The position numbers were made by a program, and so were the translations under genes. Below are positions 16,688 through 24,482 of a DNA stretch of 64,000 nt, one piece after another (within the stretch, counting starts at the first letter, position 1; every line of letters starts with the position of its first letter). The DNA is from Sediminibacterium goheungense (GTDB taxonomy: Bacteria > Bacteroidota > Bacteroidia > Chitinophagales > Chitinophagaceae): contig NZ_SNWP01000012.1 of assembly GCF_004361915.1 (NCBI RefSeq), forward strand, positions 124,001-188,000, given 5' to 3'. A model generated the notes under the pieces. That model saw only the letters and a list, made by a program, of their open reading frames with translations, was not told the origin of the DNA and made no database searches.

Positions 16688-17575
16688 TCAATAGGGTAAG
16701 CTGCCTTGCGGTAAAGAGCGGTTGCCCTGTAAGCCGCCGCTGTGAATCAATAATAACTTACTGTTAACGGGGAACTGTTTTTTTGCTATCAAATCTTTCA
16801 CTGCATAACAGAGTTTGGCTGTATATACAATATCTGTAGGCAATGCATCGCACTGCCATAATTCACGCATATATGCCAGTAAGTTTTCCGGGTGTTTGGC
16901 ATAGCCACCGAAATGATAACCATGTACACATTCAAAAAATGCATGCGCAGTATCCGGTAGCAGTGTTTTGATTTCATTTTCGAGCGATAAATGGTTTTTC
17001 AGTACACTGATACCGATGATTTTTTGATGGGGTTGGCCCGCCATGACCAGTCCGCTCATCATGGTACCGGTGCCGGTGGCACAGAGAATATGTGTGTAGG
17101 TGGAAGTGTCGGTTGTCTTCAGTATATCAGCTGCACCTTCTGCGCCCAATGCTCCATAACCACCTTCGGGTATCCAGTACCAGCCGGGCTGGTGGTATTG
17201 TTGGGTGATGGCTTCTTTATTTCTGTAGGCTTCTCTGTCTACAAAAATAAATTGCATGCCATAAGCCGCTGCTTCCTGCAGGGTGGCAGAAAGCGGTGTG
17301 TTTTCATCGCCCCTGATAAAACCAATACTATTGAAACCCTTTTCCTTTGCAGCACAGGCCAGTGCTACAATATGGTTGGAATAAGCACCGCCAAAACTGG
17401 CCAGACATACTGCATCTTCTCTTCTGGCTTCTTCCAGGTAATATTTCAGCTTGAACCATTTATTGCCACTGATGACCGGATGGATCAGGTCTAACCGGAG
17501 TATATCGGTCTGCACCTGCGTATCGGACAGGCTTTTTACAGGATGAATATATATATTTTCAATATTTATCAACAT
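16688..17575 (-). CDS. PLP-dependent ACC deaminase / D-cysteine desulfhydrase family protein
   Basis: The 295-residue enzyme belongs to the tryptophan-synthase-beta fold. The cofactor lysine is in SGNKWFKLKYY (about residues 35-45), and phosphate-binding glycines are in CATGTGTMMSGL. A segment SFGGAYSNHI matches the family signature. Members deaminate 1-aminocyclopropane-1-carboxylate or release sulfide from D-cysteine. The exact substrate cannot be read from the sequence. It is divergent from the nucleotidyltransferase at 17628 with a 52-nt gap. Confidence 0.82.
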   Translation of the reverse strand: MLINIENIYIHPVKSLSDTQVQTDILRLDLIHPVISGNKWFKLKYYLEEARREDAVCLASFGGAYSNHIVALACAAKEKGFNSIGFIRGDENTPLSATLQEAAAYGMQFIFVDREAYRNKEAITQQYHQPGWYWIPEGGYGALGAEGAADILKTTDTSTYTHILCATGTGTMMSGLVMAGQPHQKIIGISVLKNHLSLENEIKTLLPDTAHAFFECVHGYHFGGYAKHPENLLAYMRELWQCDALPTDIVYTAKLCYAVKDLIAKKQFPVNSKLLLIHSGGLQGNRSLPQGSLPY

Positions 17576-17627
17576 TTAATTTGATTCTAGGCACGAAGTT
17601 TTAGTTTCGTTTTTCCAAAGAGATATT

Positions 17628-18533
17628 ATGAAACCAACTTTAGTGATCCTTGCTGCCGGTATGGCGAGCCGTTATGGCAGCATGAAACAGATTCAGTCGT
17701 TTGGTCCCGATGGCGAAACTATCATGGATTATTCAATTTATGATGCTATCAGGGCAGGTTTTGGAAAAGTCGTGTTTATTATCCGCGAAGAATTTGCCGA
17801 GCAGTTCAAAGCCATATTTGAGCCCAAACTGCAGGGGCGTATTGCTACCGATTATGTATACCAGGCGCTCAGTTCATTCACCAATGGCAGAAACATTCCT
17901 GCCGACAGAACCAAACCCTGGGGTACGGCGCATGCTTTATTGTGTTGCAAAGGAAAAGTAAATGAACCATTTGCCGTGATCAATGCCGATGATTTTTATG
18001 GTAAAGATGCTTTTGCAAAAGCCTATACTTTTTTAACCACCCAATGTAATGAGCATACTTACTGCATCATTGGTTATCACCTGAAAAATACACTGAGCGA
18101 TAACGGTACCGTTAGCCGTGGTGTCTGTGAAGTAAGTGCCGATGGTAACCTTACCGATATCAATGAGCGCACCAAAATATTTGCCCGTGCTGCTGAAGGC
18201 GATATTGTGTATGAAGAAAATGAACAGCTTACCGTATTGCCTGCCAACAGCCTGGTAAGTATGAACTATCTCTGCTTTGCACCCGGCTATATTAACCTCG
18301 CCGAAGACTTATTTGAAAAGTTTTTAGATGAGCAGGGACAGGAACTGAAATCAGAATTCTATATACCCACCGTTACCAAGCATTTTGTACAATCCGGTAA
18401 AGGCGTGGTAAAAGTAATACCCACTTCCTCACAATGGTTTGGTGTAACCTATAAAGAAGATGCGCCGGGCGTGCAGGCAAGTATTAATGCATTAGTAGCA
18501 GCGGGAGAGTATCCTGCCAGTCTTTGGAAATAA
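17628..18533 (+). CDS. sugar-phosphate nucleotidyltransferase-like protein
   Basis: The 301-residue protein has the nucleotidyltransferase start motif LVILAAGMASRYGSMKQ (about residues 4-20), the acidic pair in VINADDFYG for metal binding, and a GTAHALLCC segment. The fold is that of NTP-transferases that make NDP-sugars. The substrate is unknown; an annotation seen for relatives is nucleotidyltransferase family protein. It is followed by inverted repeats and a bidirectional terminator facing the protease gene. Confidence 0.8.
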   Translation: MKPTLVILAAGMASRYGSMKQIQSFGPDGETIMDYSIYDAIRAGFGKVVFIIREEFAEQFKAIFEPKLQGRIATDYVYQALSSFTNGRNIPADRTKPWGTAHALLCCKGKVNEPFAVINADDFYGKDAFAKAYTFLTTQCNEHTYCIIGYHLKNTLSDNGTVSRGVCEVSADGNLTDINERTKIFARAAEGDIVYEENEQLTVLPANSLVSMNYLCFAPGYINLAEDLFEKFLDEQGQELKSEFYIPTVTKHFVQSGKGVVKVIPTSSQWFGVTYKEDAPGVQASINALVAAGEYPASLWK

Positions 18534-18542
18534 GTTTGTTTT

Positions 18543-18655
18543 AAAAACCACAGAGTTTCACGGAGTGTGGCACAGAGTTACACTGAGGTACTCAAAAAAA
18601 CTCCGTACAACTCTGTGCCGTACTCTGTGTTCTCTGTGGTTAAAAACTCCTCCAA
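18543..18655. repeat. inverted 10-nt-period repeat (CACAGAGTTACACGGAG family)
   Basis: Left arm about 18547-18588 (CCACAGAGTTTCACGGAG and following units) and right arm about 18600-18643 (complement, ending CTCTGTGGTT) form an imperfect inverted repeat. It lies between convergent genes and is the third copy of this family in the window. Confidence 0.7.
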
Positions 18656-18696
18656 ATAAAAAAGACCCCACAAAAAGCAGGGCCTCTTCTTTATTT
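18654..18696. terminator. bidirectional terminator
   Basis: AAATAAA at 18654-18660 pairs with TTTATTT at 18690-18696, with internal AAGA/TCTT and CCC/GGG pairs. The A/T outer stem gives a U-tract on both strands. It serves the nucleotidyltransferase gene (plus) and the protease gene (minus). Confidence 0.65.
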
Positions 18697-18718
18697 AAAC
18701 CAAACCAACTGTTTTTAT

Positions 18719-18788
18719 GTAAGATGTCAGATGTCAGATATTTTAATGGTGCATCAAATACAAATCTGCGATCTGCCATCTGCGATTA
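18719..18788. repeat. ATCTGCC heptamer repeat
   Basis: GATGTCAGATGTCAGAT at the left and AATCTGCGATCTGCCATCTG at the right form short complementary arms with a 7-nt period. The right arm begins directly at the stop codon of the protease gene (minus strand). Confidence 0.6.
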
Positions 18789-19892
18789 TTTCGCGAAAGC
18801 TTTCACGTAGAAAACACATTCCTCCACTTCCGCAATCTGTTGTTTGCGTTGGGTGCCTTTGAGGGTAGATTTTGACGGTAGTTTTATTCTGGCGGCGGCG
18901 GTATCTGCTTTTTTGAACGCATCTACCATACGGAAAATATTTCTTGATTTTACAGCGAATACCACACCTTCTGCAGAAGACTGACGGGTACTGAGTACAC
19001 CGATGATTTCACCGTTGTTATTCAGTACCGGTGCACCTGAGTTACCGGGATTGGCACTCATCTGTAACTGGTAAGAAAGGGAGTCGCCATCGAAACCGCT
19101 TCTGGCACTGAGGTAACCCATGCCATACACAATCTCGTTACGTGGGTAACCGAGTGTATAGATTTCTTCACCCAGATCGGAACTGTTTTTACGGATACCG
19201 TAGGGGAGGCTCTTACGTGGTACAAATTCTTTATCGCTTACTTTCAGAATGGCCAGGTCATTTTCCTGGTCTATATGGAGAATATCGGCATTGAATTCCT
19301 GTCCCTTATTGTTTACTACAATGGCACCCGACCCTTTTAATACGTGGGCATTGGTGATGATATATCCTTTCGGATCGATCAGGAAGCCGGAACCGCCGCT
19401 AACAAAGCGAACGCCTTCGGGAAGTTTGCTTTTCACCTCATTGATGAGGTTGCCCTGTACCTGCTGGTTTTTCTTGATAACGGCAATATCATTGCTCAGC
19501 TGCTGAAGCTGGTTGCCATTAACGGTAGGGGCAAAATACATCACCATACCGCTGATGAAGAGGGCAATTACACCACCTACACTGGCAGCGATTGCGGTAA
19601 CGCGTTTGTATTTGTTCCATAACTGGATCACGCGGCCGCGGGTGCTGATTTCGGCACCTTCATTGATATCACCTCTTTCCAGTAAACGCTGGTGGGTATC
19701 GTGGATGCTGTGGCGCAGGTTGCGGTGTGCAGCATACATATCCATCTGGTGCAGGAACATATTATGTTCAACCACCATCTGATCGATTTCAGGGGTGTTC
19801 TTGCGCAGGTTCTCGAAATAGCTACGCTCTTCGGCGCTCATGTCGTCGCTGAGGTATCTTTCGATGGCTTCTAGTAATAAAATATCATCCAT
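18786..19892 (-). CDS. membrane-anchored trypsin-like (HtrA-type) serine protease
   Basis: The 368-residue protein has a cytosolic helical N-terminus (1-90) resembling an anti-sigma factor, one transmembrane helix (about 97-120), and a periplasmic S1C protease domain. The catalytic triad is His183 (TNAHVLK), Asp212 (NDLAILK) and Ser285 (GNSGAP). There is no PDZ domain. The gene starts 5 nt after the stop of the ECF sigma factor, so the two are surely co-transcribed. This suggests membrane signalling in which the N-terminal part holds the sigma factor (inference). The stop abuts heptamer repeats. Confidence 0.85.
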   Translation of the reverse strand: MDDILLLEAIERYLSDDMSAEERSYFENLRKNTPEIDQMVVEHNMFLHQMDMYAAHRNLRHSIHDTHQRLLERGDINEGAEISTRGRVIQLWNKYKRVTAIAASVGGVIALFISGMVMYFAPTVNGNQLQQLSNDIAVIKKNQQVQGNLINEVKSKLPEGVRFVSGGSGFLIDPKGYIITNAHVLKGSGAIVVNNKGQEFNADILHIDQENDLAILKVSDKEFVPRKSLPYGIRKNSSDLGEEIYTLGYPRNEIVYGMGYLSARSGFDGDSLSYQLQMSANPGNSGAPVLNNNGEIIGVLSTRQSSAEGVVFAVKSRNIFRMVDAFKKADTAAARIKLPSKSTLKGTQRKQQIAEVEECVFYVKAFAK

Positions 19893-19897
19893 GGTAC

Positions 19898-20464
19898 TTA
19901 CTCTCCGATATTATATTGAGCGAAGAAGAGTTTCTTCAGTCGCATCAAACATTTATACTTCTGGTTTTTGGCGTTATCGGCATTGGTATACCCAAATTCC
20001 GATGCCAGTTCCTGCATACCCAGTTTCTTAAGGTAATAGCCTTCGAGTAAACTCTTACAGGGTTCACCCAGGCTATTCATCGCCCGGTCCATGATGGCGA
20101 AAGCGGCGTTTCGTTTTTCATGGTTGTCGAGGTCTTCTTCCACCGGCACAGTCTCTTCCAGGCTGTCCACCTGGTTAGTATATCTTCCCAGTTGTTGTAA
20201 TCTTTTGAGCCATAAACGCCTGCATATGGAATATACATAGGTTTTAATTTGACAGGTTAAGACAAATGATTCGCTTTGTGCTTTTTCATATAGCGCAATC
20301 ATGGCTTCCTGAAAAATATCCCGTGCGTCGTCATAAGAGCCATTGTTGTTTAGTATAAAAGCCTGTATGGTATTGAAATTCTCCTTATAGATGGTTTCAA
20401 TAGCCCTGGAATCGTTGTTTGCCAGTCCTTTCAGTAGTGCTTGTTCGTTGCTATCGGCTTTCAC
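19898..20464 (-). CDS. ECF-type RNA polymerase sigma factor
   Basis: The 188-residue protein has sigma region 2 (YDDARDIFQEAMIALYEKA, about residues 45-63) and a region 4-like helix-turn-helix at the C-terminus (LGMQELASEFGYTNADNAKN). No in-frame ATG exists at the 5' end. I chose the GTG at 20464, giving MKADSNEQALLKGLANND, because the longer TTG reading from 20506 adds residues not typical for the family. It is followed after 5 nt by a membrane protease whose N-terminus may be its anti-sigma partner. Confidence 0.82.
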   Translation of the reverse strand: MKADSNEQALLKGLANNDSRAIETIYKENFNTIQAFILNNNGSYDDARDIFQEAMIALYEKAQSESFVLTCQIKTYVYSICRRLWLKRLQQLGRYTNQVDSLEETVPVEEDLDNHEKRNAAFAIMDRAMNSLGEPCKSLLEGYYLKKLGMQELASEFGYTNADNAKNQKYKCLMRLKKLFFAQYNIGE

Positions 20465-20605
20465 TAATACGCTTTTAATACTTTGAGGGGGGTAAAAGTA
20501 ACCCAAAATACAGCGAAAACTTTTTTTGAAAAAAAATGCTGTTGGTCGGGTTACCTTTTATTACATAGTGGTATTAACATCAAAATCACTCAAAAAAACC
20601 ACACA

Positions 20606-20779
20606 ATGAAAAAATTATTATTCGTTCTGGCGCTGGGCGCATTTGCTGCTTGTAATTCAGGTGAAAACAAAGAAGCTACTGCTGATACTCCAGCTGCTGC
20701 TCCTGTAACTGTTGATACTACAGCTGCTCCTGCTGCTGACACTACAGCTACTGCTGATACTACAGCTGCCGCTAAGTAA
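20606..20779 (+). CDS. small Ala/Thr/Asp-rich lipoprotein
   Basis: The 57-residue product has a lipoprotein signal peptide with Cys16 in the lipobox FAAC, followed by a low-complexity Ala-Thr-Asp-Pro tail of imperfect AADTTA-type repeats. I start it at ATG 20606; an upstream in-frame extension would destroy the signal peptide. It is divergent from the sigma factor gene and followed by a repeat stretch and a terminator at 20880. Function unknown; small tails like this are common in abundant envelope lipoproteins. Confidence 0.75.
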   Translation: MKKLLFVLALGAFAACNSGENKEATADTPAAAPVTVDTTAAPAADTTATADTTAAAK

Positions 20780-20879
20780 TTAAAAGGCGGAACCGCCGTG
20801 TTGAACTGAAAAGTGAAAGCCTGCTTGCCGGCAGACGTGGTTCCCTAAGAATTTTTCATATGGCAAGCAATCGTTAGAG

Positions 20880-20911
20880 GCCGCTCCGTTTCCACGGAGG
20901 GGCTTTTTTTT
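20880..20911 (+). terminator. rho-independent terminator
   Basis: GCCGCTCCGT pairs with ACGGAGGGGC (9 of 10 pairs) around a TTCC loop, followed directly by eight T. It lies 100 nt after the small lipoprotein gene. Confidence 0.85.
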
Positions 20912-21100
20912 CGTCGCGATCCCGCCTGAGGCGGGAAGCTCCTCAAAATGACGGTGACCTTGCGGGGCGGGAGGTACAAAAGATGGAGTGGTAAATGCAG
21001 GCATTGCTTTTTGAATGGATGGCATTTCATGCCCATCCATTTATTCAACGATCGTCATCCTGAGGAGCTTTCCGATCACAGATCGGGATTGCGACGAAGG
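20912..21100. repeat. inverted CATCCTGAGGAGC-type dispersed repeat
   Basis: Left copy 20912-20955 (CGTCGCGATC ... CTCCTCAAAATGACGGT) is roughly the reverse complement of the right copy 21051-21100 (ATCGTCATCCTGAGGAGC ... GATCGGGATTGCGACG). An ATGGATGG/CCATCCAT hairpin lies between them near 21015-21041. The same unit occurs at 15320-15373. Confidence 0.7.
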
Positions 21101-21157
21101 AACGTTTGTTAGTATAATTTTTTTTAATGGATTGATGGTTGGTATTATTTACTGTTC

Positions 21158-21165
21158 TATATTTG
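21158..21165 (+). promoter_or_regulatory. -7 box of the aromatic leader promoter
   Basis: TATATTTG fits TAnnTTTG exactly and lies 5 nt before the leader-peptide ATG. A TTG at 21132-21134 lies 23 nt upstream and a second at 21139-21141 lies 16 nt upstream; either could be the -33 element. Confidence 0.6.
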
Positions 21166-21170
21166 AGTCA

Positions 21171-21260
21171 ATGAACACAAAAGCAAACAATACCTGGTTT
21201 TACTTTTTCTTTTATTACTTCTTTAATCAAAGGAGCCGGGTTGTATTTGCTAAAGCGTAA
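21171..21260 (+). CDS. aromatic leader peptide of the pheA operon
   Basis: This 29-codon ORF (MNTKANNTWFYFFFYYFFNQ and nine more residues, ending AKA) has ten consecutive aromatic codons at residues 9-18: one Trp, six Phe and three Tyr. A -7 box lies 5 nt upstream. A terminator (21284-21311) follows its stop, and the first gene behind is prephenate dehydratase. This is the layout of an amino-acid attenuator, like E. coli pheL but unrelated in sequence. A ribosome short of charged Phe/Tyr tRNA would stall at 21195-21224. It has no independent function beyond regulation. Confidence 0.85.
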   Translation: MNTKANNTWFYFFFYYFFNQRSRVVFAKA

Positions 21261-21311
21261 GAAATAGAAAATACTGAATATAGTCCCGGCCGATGCGCCG
21301 GGATTTTTTTT
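21235..21311 (+). promoter_or_regulatory. attenuator: antiterminator arm and terminator hairpin
   Basis: The terminator is TCCCGG (21284-21289) paired with CCGGGA (21298-21303) followed by eight T (21304-21311). GCCGGG at 21235-21240, inside the leader peptide codons 22-24, is exactly complementary to CCCGGC at 21285-21290. It would therefore sequester the 5' arm of the terminator. The arm begins 11 nt after the last aromatic codon. A stalled ribosome would leave it mostly free, while one that reaches the stop at 21258 would release the terminator arms. Confidence 0.8.
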
Positions 21312-21330
21312 GGAACAAACAGAGCGGATG

Positions 21331-21458
21331 GGAATAAGAAATAAGGAATAAGAAATAAGGAATAAGAAACAAGGAACAAGAAACAAGAAATAAAGCTTGC
21401 CCTGAGCTAGCCTGCCCTGAGCGTAGTCGAAGGGAAATAAGAAATAAGGAATGAGAAA
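21331..21458. repeat. AATAAGG heptamer tract interrupted by another repeat
   Basis: Tandem GAAATAA/GGAATAA/GAAACAA 7-mers run from 21331 to 21394 and again from 21435 to 21458. A 40-nt CTTGCCCTGAGCTAGCCTGC-type dispersed element (21395-21434) sits between them as if inserted. The tract lies between the attenuator and the pheA start and appears to continue into the first pheA codons. Confidence 0.7.
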
Positions 21459-21460
21459 GT

Positions 21461-22330
21461 ATGCAGAAGGAAATAAGTAAAAATAAAAAAGACATTAAGC
21501 AGGGCATTGCCATACAAGGGTATGAAGGGAGCTTTCACCAGGTGGCGGCCAGATCTTTTTTTGGGAAAGAGGTGGAAGTGATTCCCTGTGCCAATTTTCG
21601 GGATCTGATACAGATTGCGGGTGATGCGTCACAATCGGCAGGAGCTATCATGGCCATTGAAAATTCCATTGCCGGCAGCATCCTTCCCAACTATAACCTG
21701 CTGCAGAAAAGTAAACTGAAAGTGGTAGGGGAAGTGTACCTCTCCATCAGCCAGAACCTGCTCGTGAACCCGGGTGTGAAATTGGAAGATATTAAAGAAG
21801 TGCATAGTCACCCCATGGCCATTCTGCAATGTCTCGATTACCTGGAACAATACCCATGGAAGTTGGTGGAAACAGAAGATACTGCACTCAGTGCCAAACT
21901 GCTGCACCAGCACAGAAGCAAACACACGGCAGCCATTGCCAGTAAACTGGCAGCCGAATTGTTTAAATTAGATATCATTGGTCCGGATATACATACCATG
22001 AAAAATAATGTTACCCGTTTTCTGGTATTGAAACGTACGGCCGATGCAGTAGATGATAATAAAGCCGATAAGGCTTCCGTTTATTTTCAGACCAACCATG
22101 CACGTGGTGCCTTATCAAAAGTATTAAGTACAATAGCCGCCGGTGGTATTAACCTGAGTAAACTGCAGAGCATGCCCATACCCGGTAGCCATTTTAAATA
22201 TGGCTTCTATGCCGATATGGAATTTGAAAAAAGAACACAGTTTGAAAAAGTGATGAAGTCTATTGCCTCACTCACCAATAGTGTAAAAATATTCGGCGTT
22301 TACCAGCGGGGAAAAATTGTAAAAGGATAA
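21461..22330 (+). CDS. pheA: prephenate dehydratase
   Basis: It converts prephenate to phenylpyruvate for phenylalanine synthesis. The 289-residue protein starts its conserved core at AIQGYEGSFHQVAA (about residue 17). It carries the catalytic TRF-type motif in NNVTRFLVL and a C-terminal ACT regulatory domain (about 205-285, YFQTNHARGALSKVLSTIAA). No chorismate mutase domain is fused; that activity is on the DAHP synthase at 26261. The Lys-rich first 15 residues appear to derive from the upstream heptamer tract. First gene behind the aromatic attenuator; the aminotransferase starts 3 nt after it. Confidence 0.95.
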   Translation: MQKEISKNKKDIKQGIAIQGYEGSFHQVAARSFFGKEVEVIPCANFRDLIQIAGDASQSAGAIMAIENSIAGSILPNYNLLQKSKLKVVGEVYLSISQNLLVNPGVKLEDIKEVHSHPMAILQCLDYLEQYPWKLVETEDTALSAKLLHQHRSKHTAAIASKLAAELFKLDIIGPDIHTMKNNVTRFLVLKRTADAVDDNKADKASVYFQTNHARGALSKVLSTIAAGGINLSKLQSMPIPGSHFKYGFYADMEFEKRTQFEKVMKSIASLTNSVKIFGVYQRGKIVKG

Positions 22331-22333
22331 ACC

Positions 22334-23500
22334 ATGCAGATTAAAACATCATCAAGACTGGAAGGTATCGGAGAATATTATTTCTCACAGAAACTGCGTG
22401 AAATAGATACGCTCAATAAAGAAGGCAAAGACATCCTCAATTTAGGTATCGGCAGTCCTGACCTGCCGCCGCACCCGGAAGTAATCCGTGTATTACAGGA
22501 AACAGCGGCACAGCCCAATGTACATGCTTACCAGAGTTATAAGGGATCGCCGGTATTGCGTAAAGCAGTTAGCAACTGGTACAAACAATGGTATGCGGTT
22601 GAGCTGGATCCTGAGACAGAAATATTACCCCTGATTGGTAGTAAGGAAGGCATCATGCATATCTGTATGACTTATCTCGATAAAGGTGATGAGGCATTGA
22701 TACCCGACCCGGGTTATCCCACTTACAGCAGTGCCGTAAAATTAGCCGGTGGTACACCGGTTACTTATACCTTAAGTGCCGAACATAACTGGCAGCCCGA
22801 TCTGGTGGCACTGGGAAAAACGGACCTCTCAAAAGTAAAACTCATGTGGGTGAATTACCCGCATATGCCAACGGGACAATTGCCATCTGTTTCCTTTTTT
22901 GAGGAGCTGATTGCATTTGCCAAAAAGCATAACCTACTCATCTGTCATGATAACCCATACAGCTTTATTCTTAACGAAGAGCCGGTAAGTTTATTAAGTG
23001 TACCCGGAGCAAAAGAAGTGGTGCTGGAACTGAACTCACTCAGTAAAAGTTCGAATATGGCAGGCTGGCGGGTAGGTATGCTGGCTGCTTCCAAAGAAAG
23101 GATTGAAGAAGTGCTTCGATTTAAAAGTAATATGGATAGTGGTATGTTCTTACCCGTACAACTGGCCGCTGCCAAAGCACTGGAGTTGGGTAAAGACTGG
23201 TATGATAGTATAAATACCATTTACGCACAGCGAAGAGAAAAAGTGTTTGAATTACTCAGTTTACTAAACTGCGATTATTCAAAGCAACAGGTAGGCATGT
23301 TTGTATGGGCCGCTATACCGGATAGCTATACCGATGGTTTTGCATTGAGTGATGAAGTATTGTATGGTGCATCGGTATTTATTACACCGGGTGGCATTTT
23401 TGGGGAAGCGGGAAAAAAATATATCAGGGTGAGTCTTTGCGGTAGCGTAGAAAAATTTGAAGAAGCGATTCGTCGTATCAAAACAAGCGTAACAAAATGA
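22334..23500 (+). CDS. class I/II PLP aminotransferase (aromatic pathway)
   Basis: The 388-residue fold-type I aminotransferase shows LGIGSPDLPPHPEV near the N-terminus and the cofactor lysine in SLSKSSNMAGWRVGM (about residues 235-249). Position between pheA and tyrA (3-nt gap upstream, ATGA overlap downstream) argues that it performs the last transamination to Phe and Tyr. Sequence alone would also allow an aspartate or LL-diaminopimelate-type enzyme. Under control of the same attenuator as pheA. Confidence 0.88.
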   Translation: MQIKTSSRLEGIGEYYFSQKLREIDTLNKEGKDILNLGIGSPDLPPHPEVIRVLQETAAQPNVHAYQSYKGSPVLRKAVSNWYKQWYAVELDPETEILPLIGSKEGIMHICMTYLDKGDEALIPDPGYPTYSSAVKLAGGTPVTYTLSAEHNWQPDLVALGKTDLSKVKLMWVNYPHMPTGQLPSVSFFEELIAFAKKHNLLICHDNPYSFILNEEPVSLLSVPGAKEVVLELNSLSKSSNMAGWRVGMLAASKERIEEVLRFKSNMDSGMFLPVQLAAAKALELGKDWYDSINTIYAQRREKVFELLSLLNCDYSKQQVGMFVWAAIPDSYTDGFALSDEVLYGASVFITPGGIFGEAGKKYIRVSLCGSVEKFEEAIRRIKTSVTK

Positions 23501-24336
23501 GAATTGCCATTATAGGAACCGGATTAATAGGGGGCTCACTATCGTTGACCCTGCGTGCAAAGGGACTGGCTACTTATGTTACAGGTGTGGAGCAGAATGA
23601 AAGTCATGCCAAACGTGCGTTGGAACTGGGACTGGTAGATGAGATTGCCTCACTTGCCGCAGCTGTTCAACAATCGGATCTGATTGTATTGGCCATACCT
23701 ATCAATGCTGCTGAAGCGATGTTACCTGGCATATTGGATCAGGTAGATAAACAGGTAGTGATGGATGTAGGTTCCACTAAAAAAGTCATCTGTGAAGCTG
23801 TGGCCAATCATCCCAAGCGCGGAAGATTCGTTGCCACCCACCCCATGTGGGGAACAGAATACAGTGGTCCGGATGCCGCCGTGAAAACCGCTTTTGCTGA
23901 TAAAGCCACTGTGATCTGCTCAAAGGAAGAGAGTGATGCAGATGCGGTAGAATTGGTAGAAAGCATTTACCAGGCACTGGGTATGCACCTGCTGTACATG
24001 AAAGCCGATGACCATGATGTGCATGTGGCTTATGTGAGCCATATTTCGCACATCACATCCTTTGCACTGGCCAATACGGTTTTGGAGAAGGAAAGAGAAG
24101 AAGATGCCATTTTTGAACTGGCGAGTGGAGGTTTTGAAAGTACGGTACGATTGGCCAAGAGTAATCCGGCCATGTGGGTACCCATTTTTATGCAGAACAG
24201 GGATAATGTACTGGATGTACTGAATGAACATATTGCCCAGCTACGTAAGTTTAAAGCTTGTCTGGAAAAAGAGAATTACGACTATCTCCAGGAACTGATT
24301 GAACATGCGAATGGGATCAGGAGAATTTTGAAATAG
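23497..24336 (+). CDS. tyrA: prephenate dehydrogenase
   Basis: It oxidises prephenate to 4-hydroxyphenylpyruvate for tyrosine. The 279-residue protein begins with the NAD(P)-binding motif IIGTGLIGGSLSLTLR. It has VMDVGSTK and the conserved THPMWGTEYSG (about residues 116-126) with the substrate-binding His. No ACT or chorismate mutase domain is attached. It overlaps the aminotransferase by 4 nt (ATGA). The TAG stop is the first codon of a TAGTCAG/AGTGAGT heptamer repeat. Confidence 0.94.
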   Translation: MRIAIIGTGLIGGSLSLTLRAKGLATYVTGVEQNESHAKRALELGLVDEIASLAAAVQQSDLIVLAIPINAAEAMLPGILDQVDKQVVMDVGSTKKVICEAVANHPKRGRFVATHPMWGTEYSGPDAAVKTAFADKATVICSKEESDADAVELVESIYQALGMHLLYMKADDHDVHVAYVSHISHITSFALANTVLEKEREEDAIFELASGGFESTVRLAKSNPAMWVPIFMQNRDNVLDVLNEHIAQLRKFKACLEKENYDYLQELIEHANGIRRILK

Positions 24337-24409
24337 TGAGTAGTGAGCAGTGAGTAGTCAGTAATGAGTGGAGATGTTTTACTCACTATTGACTACTGAC
24401 TACTCACTT
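24334..24409. repeat. inverted TAGTCAG heptamer repeat after tyrA
   Basis: Left arm 24334-24372 (AGTGAGT, AGTCAGT units) includes the tyrA stop codon. The right arm 24380-24409 is made of ACTGACT and ACTCACT units. It separates the attenuated pheA-tyrA group from the helicase gene. Confidence 0.75.
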
Positions 24410-24459
24410 CGGCCCCCCAAAGGGGCCAAATAAAACCCGCAAAGCCCCTGATAATTGGG

Positions 24460-24467
24460 TAACTTTG
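24460..24467 (+). promoter_or_regulatory. -7 box of DEAD-box helicase gene
   Basis: TAACTTTG fits TAnnTTTG and lies 15 nt before the ATG at 24483. It excludes the upstream TTG at 24465 as the start and indicates a promoter separate from the pheA attenuator. Confidence 0.5.
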
Positions 24468-24482
24468 CAAAAAATTTTATAC

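Noticed and set aside
20483..20605. N-terminal extension of the small lipoprotein
   Set aside because: It would bury the lipoprotein signal peptide that begins at ATG 20606, and it overlaps the sigma-factor start region.
21168..21513. minus-strand ORFs over the leader and heptamer tract
   Set aside because: Low-complexity (FLFLISYS-type) translation of AATAAGG heptamers; not coding.
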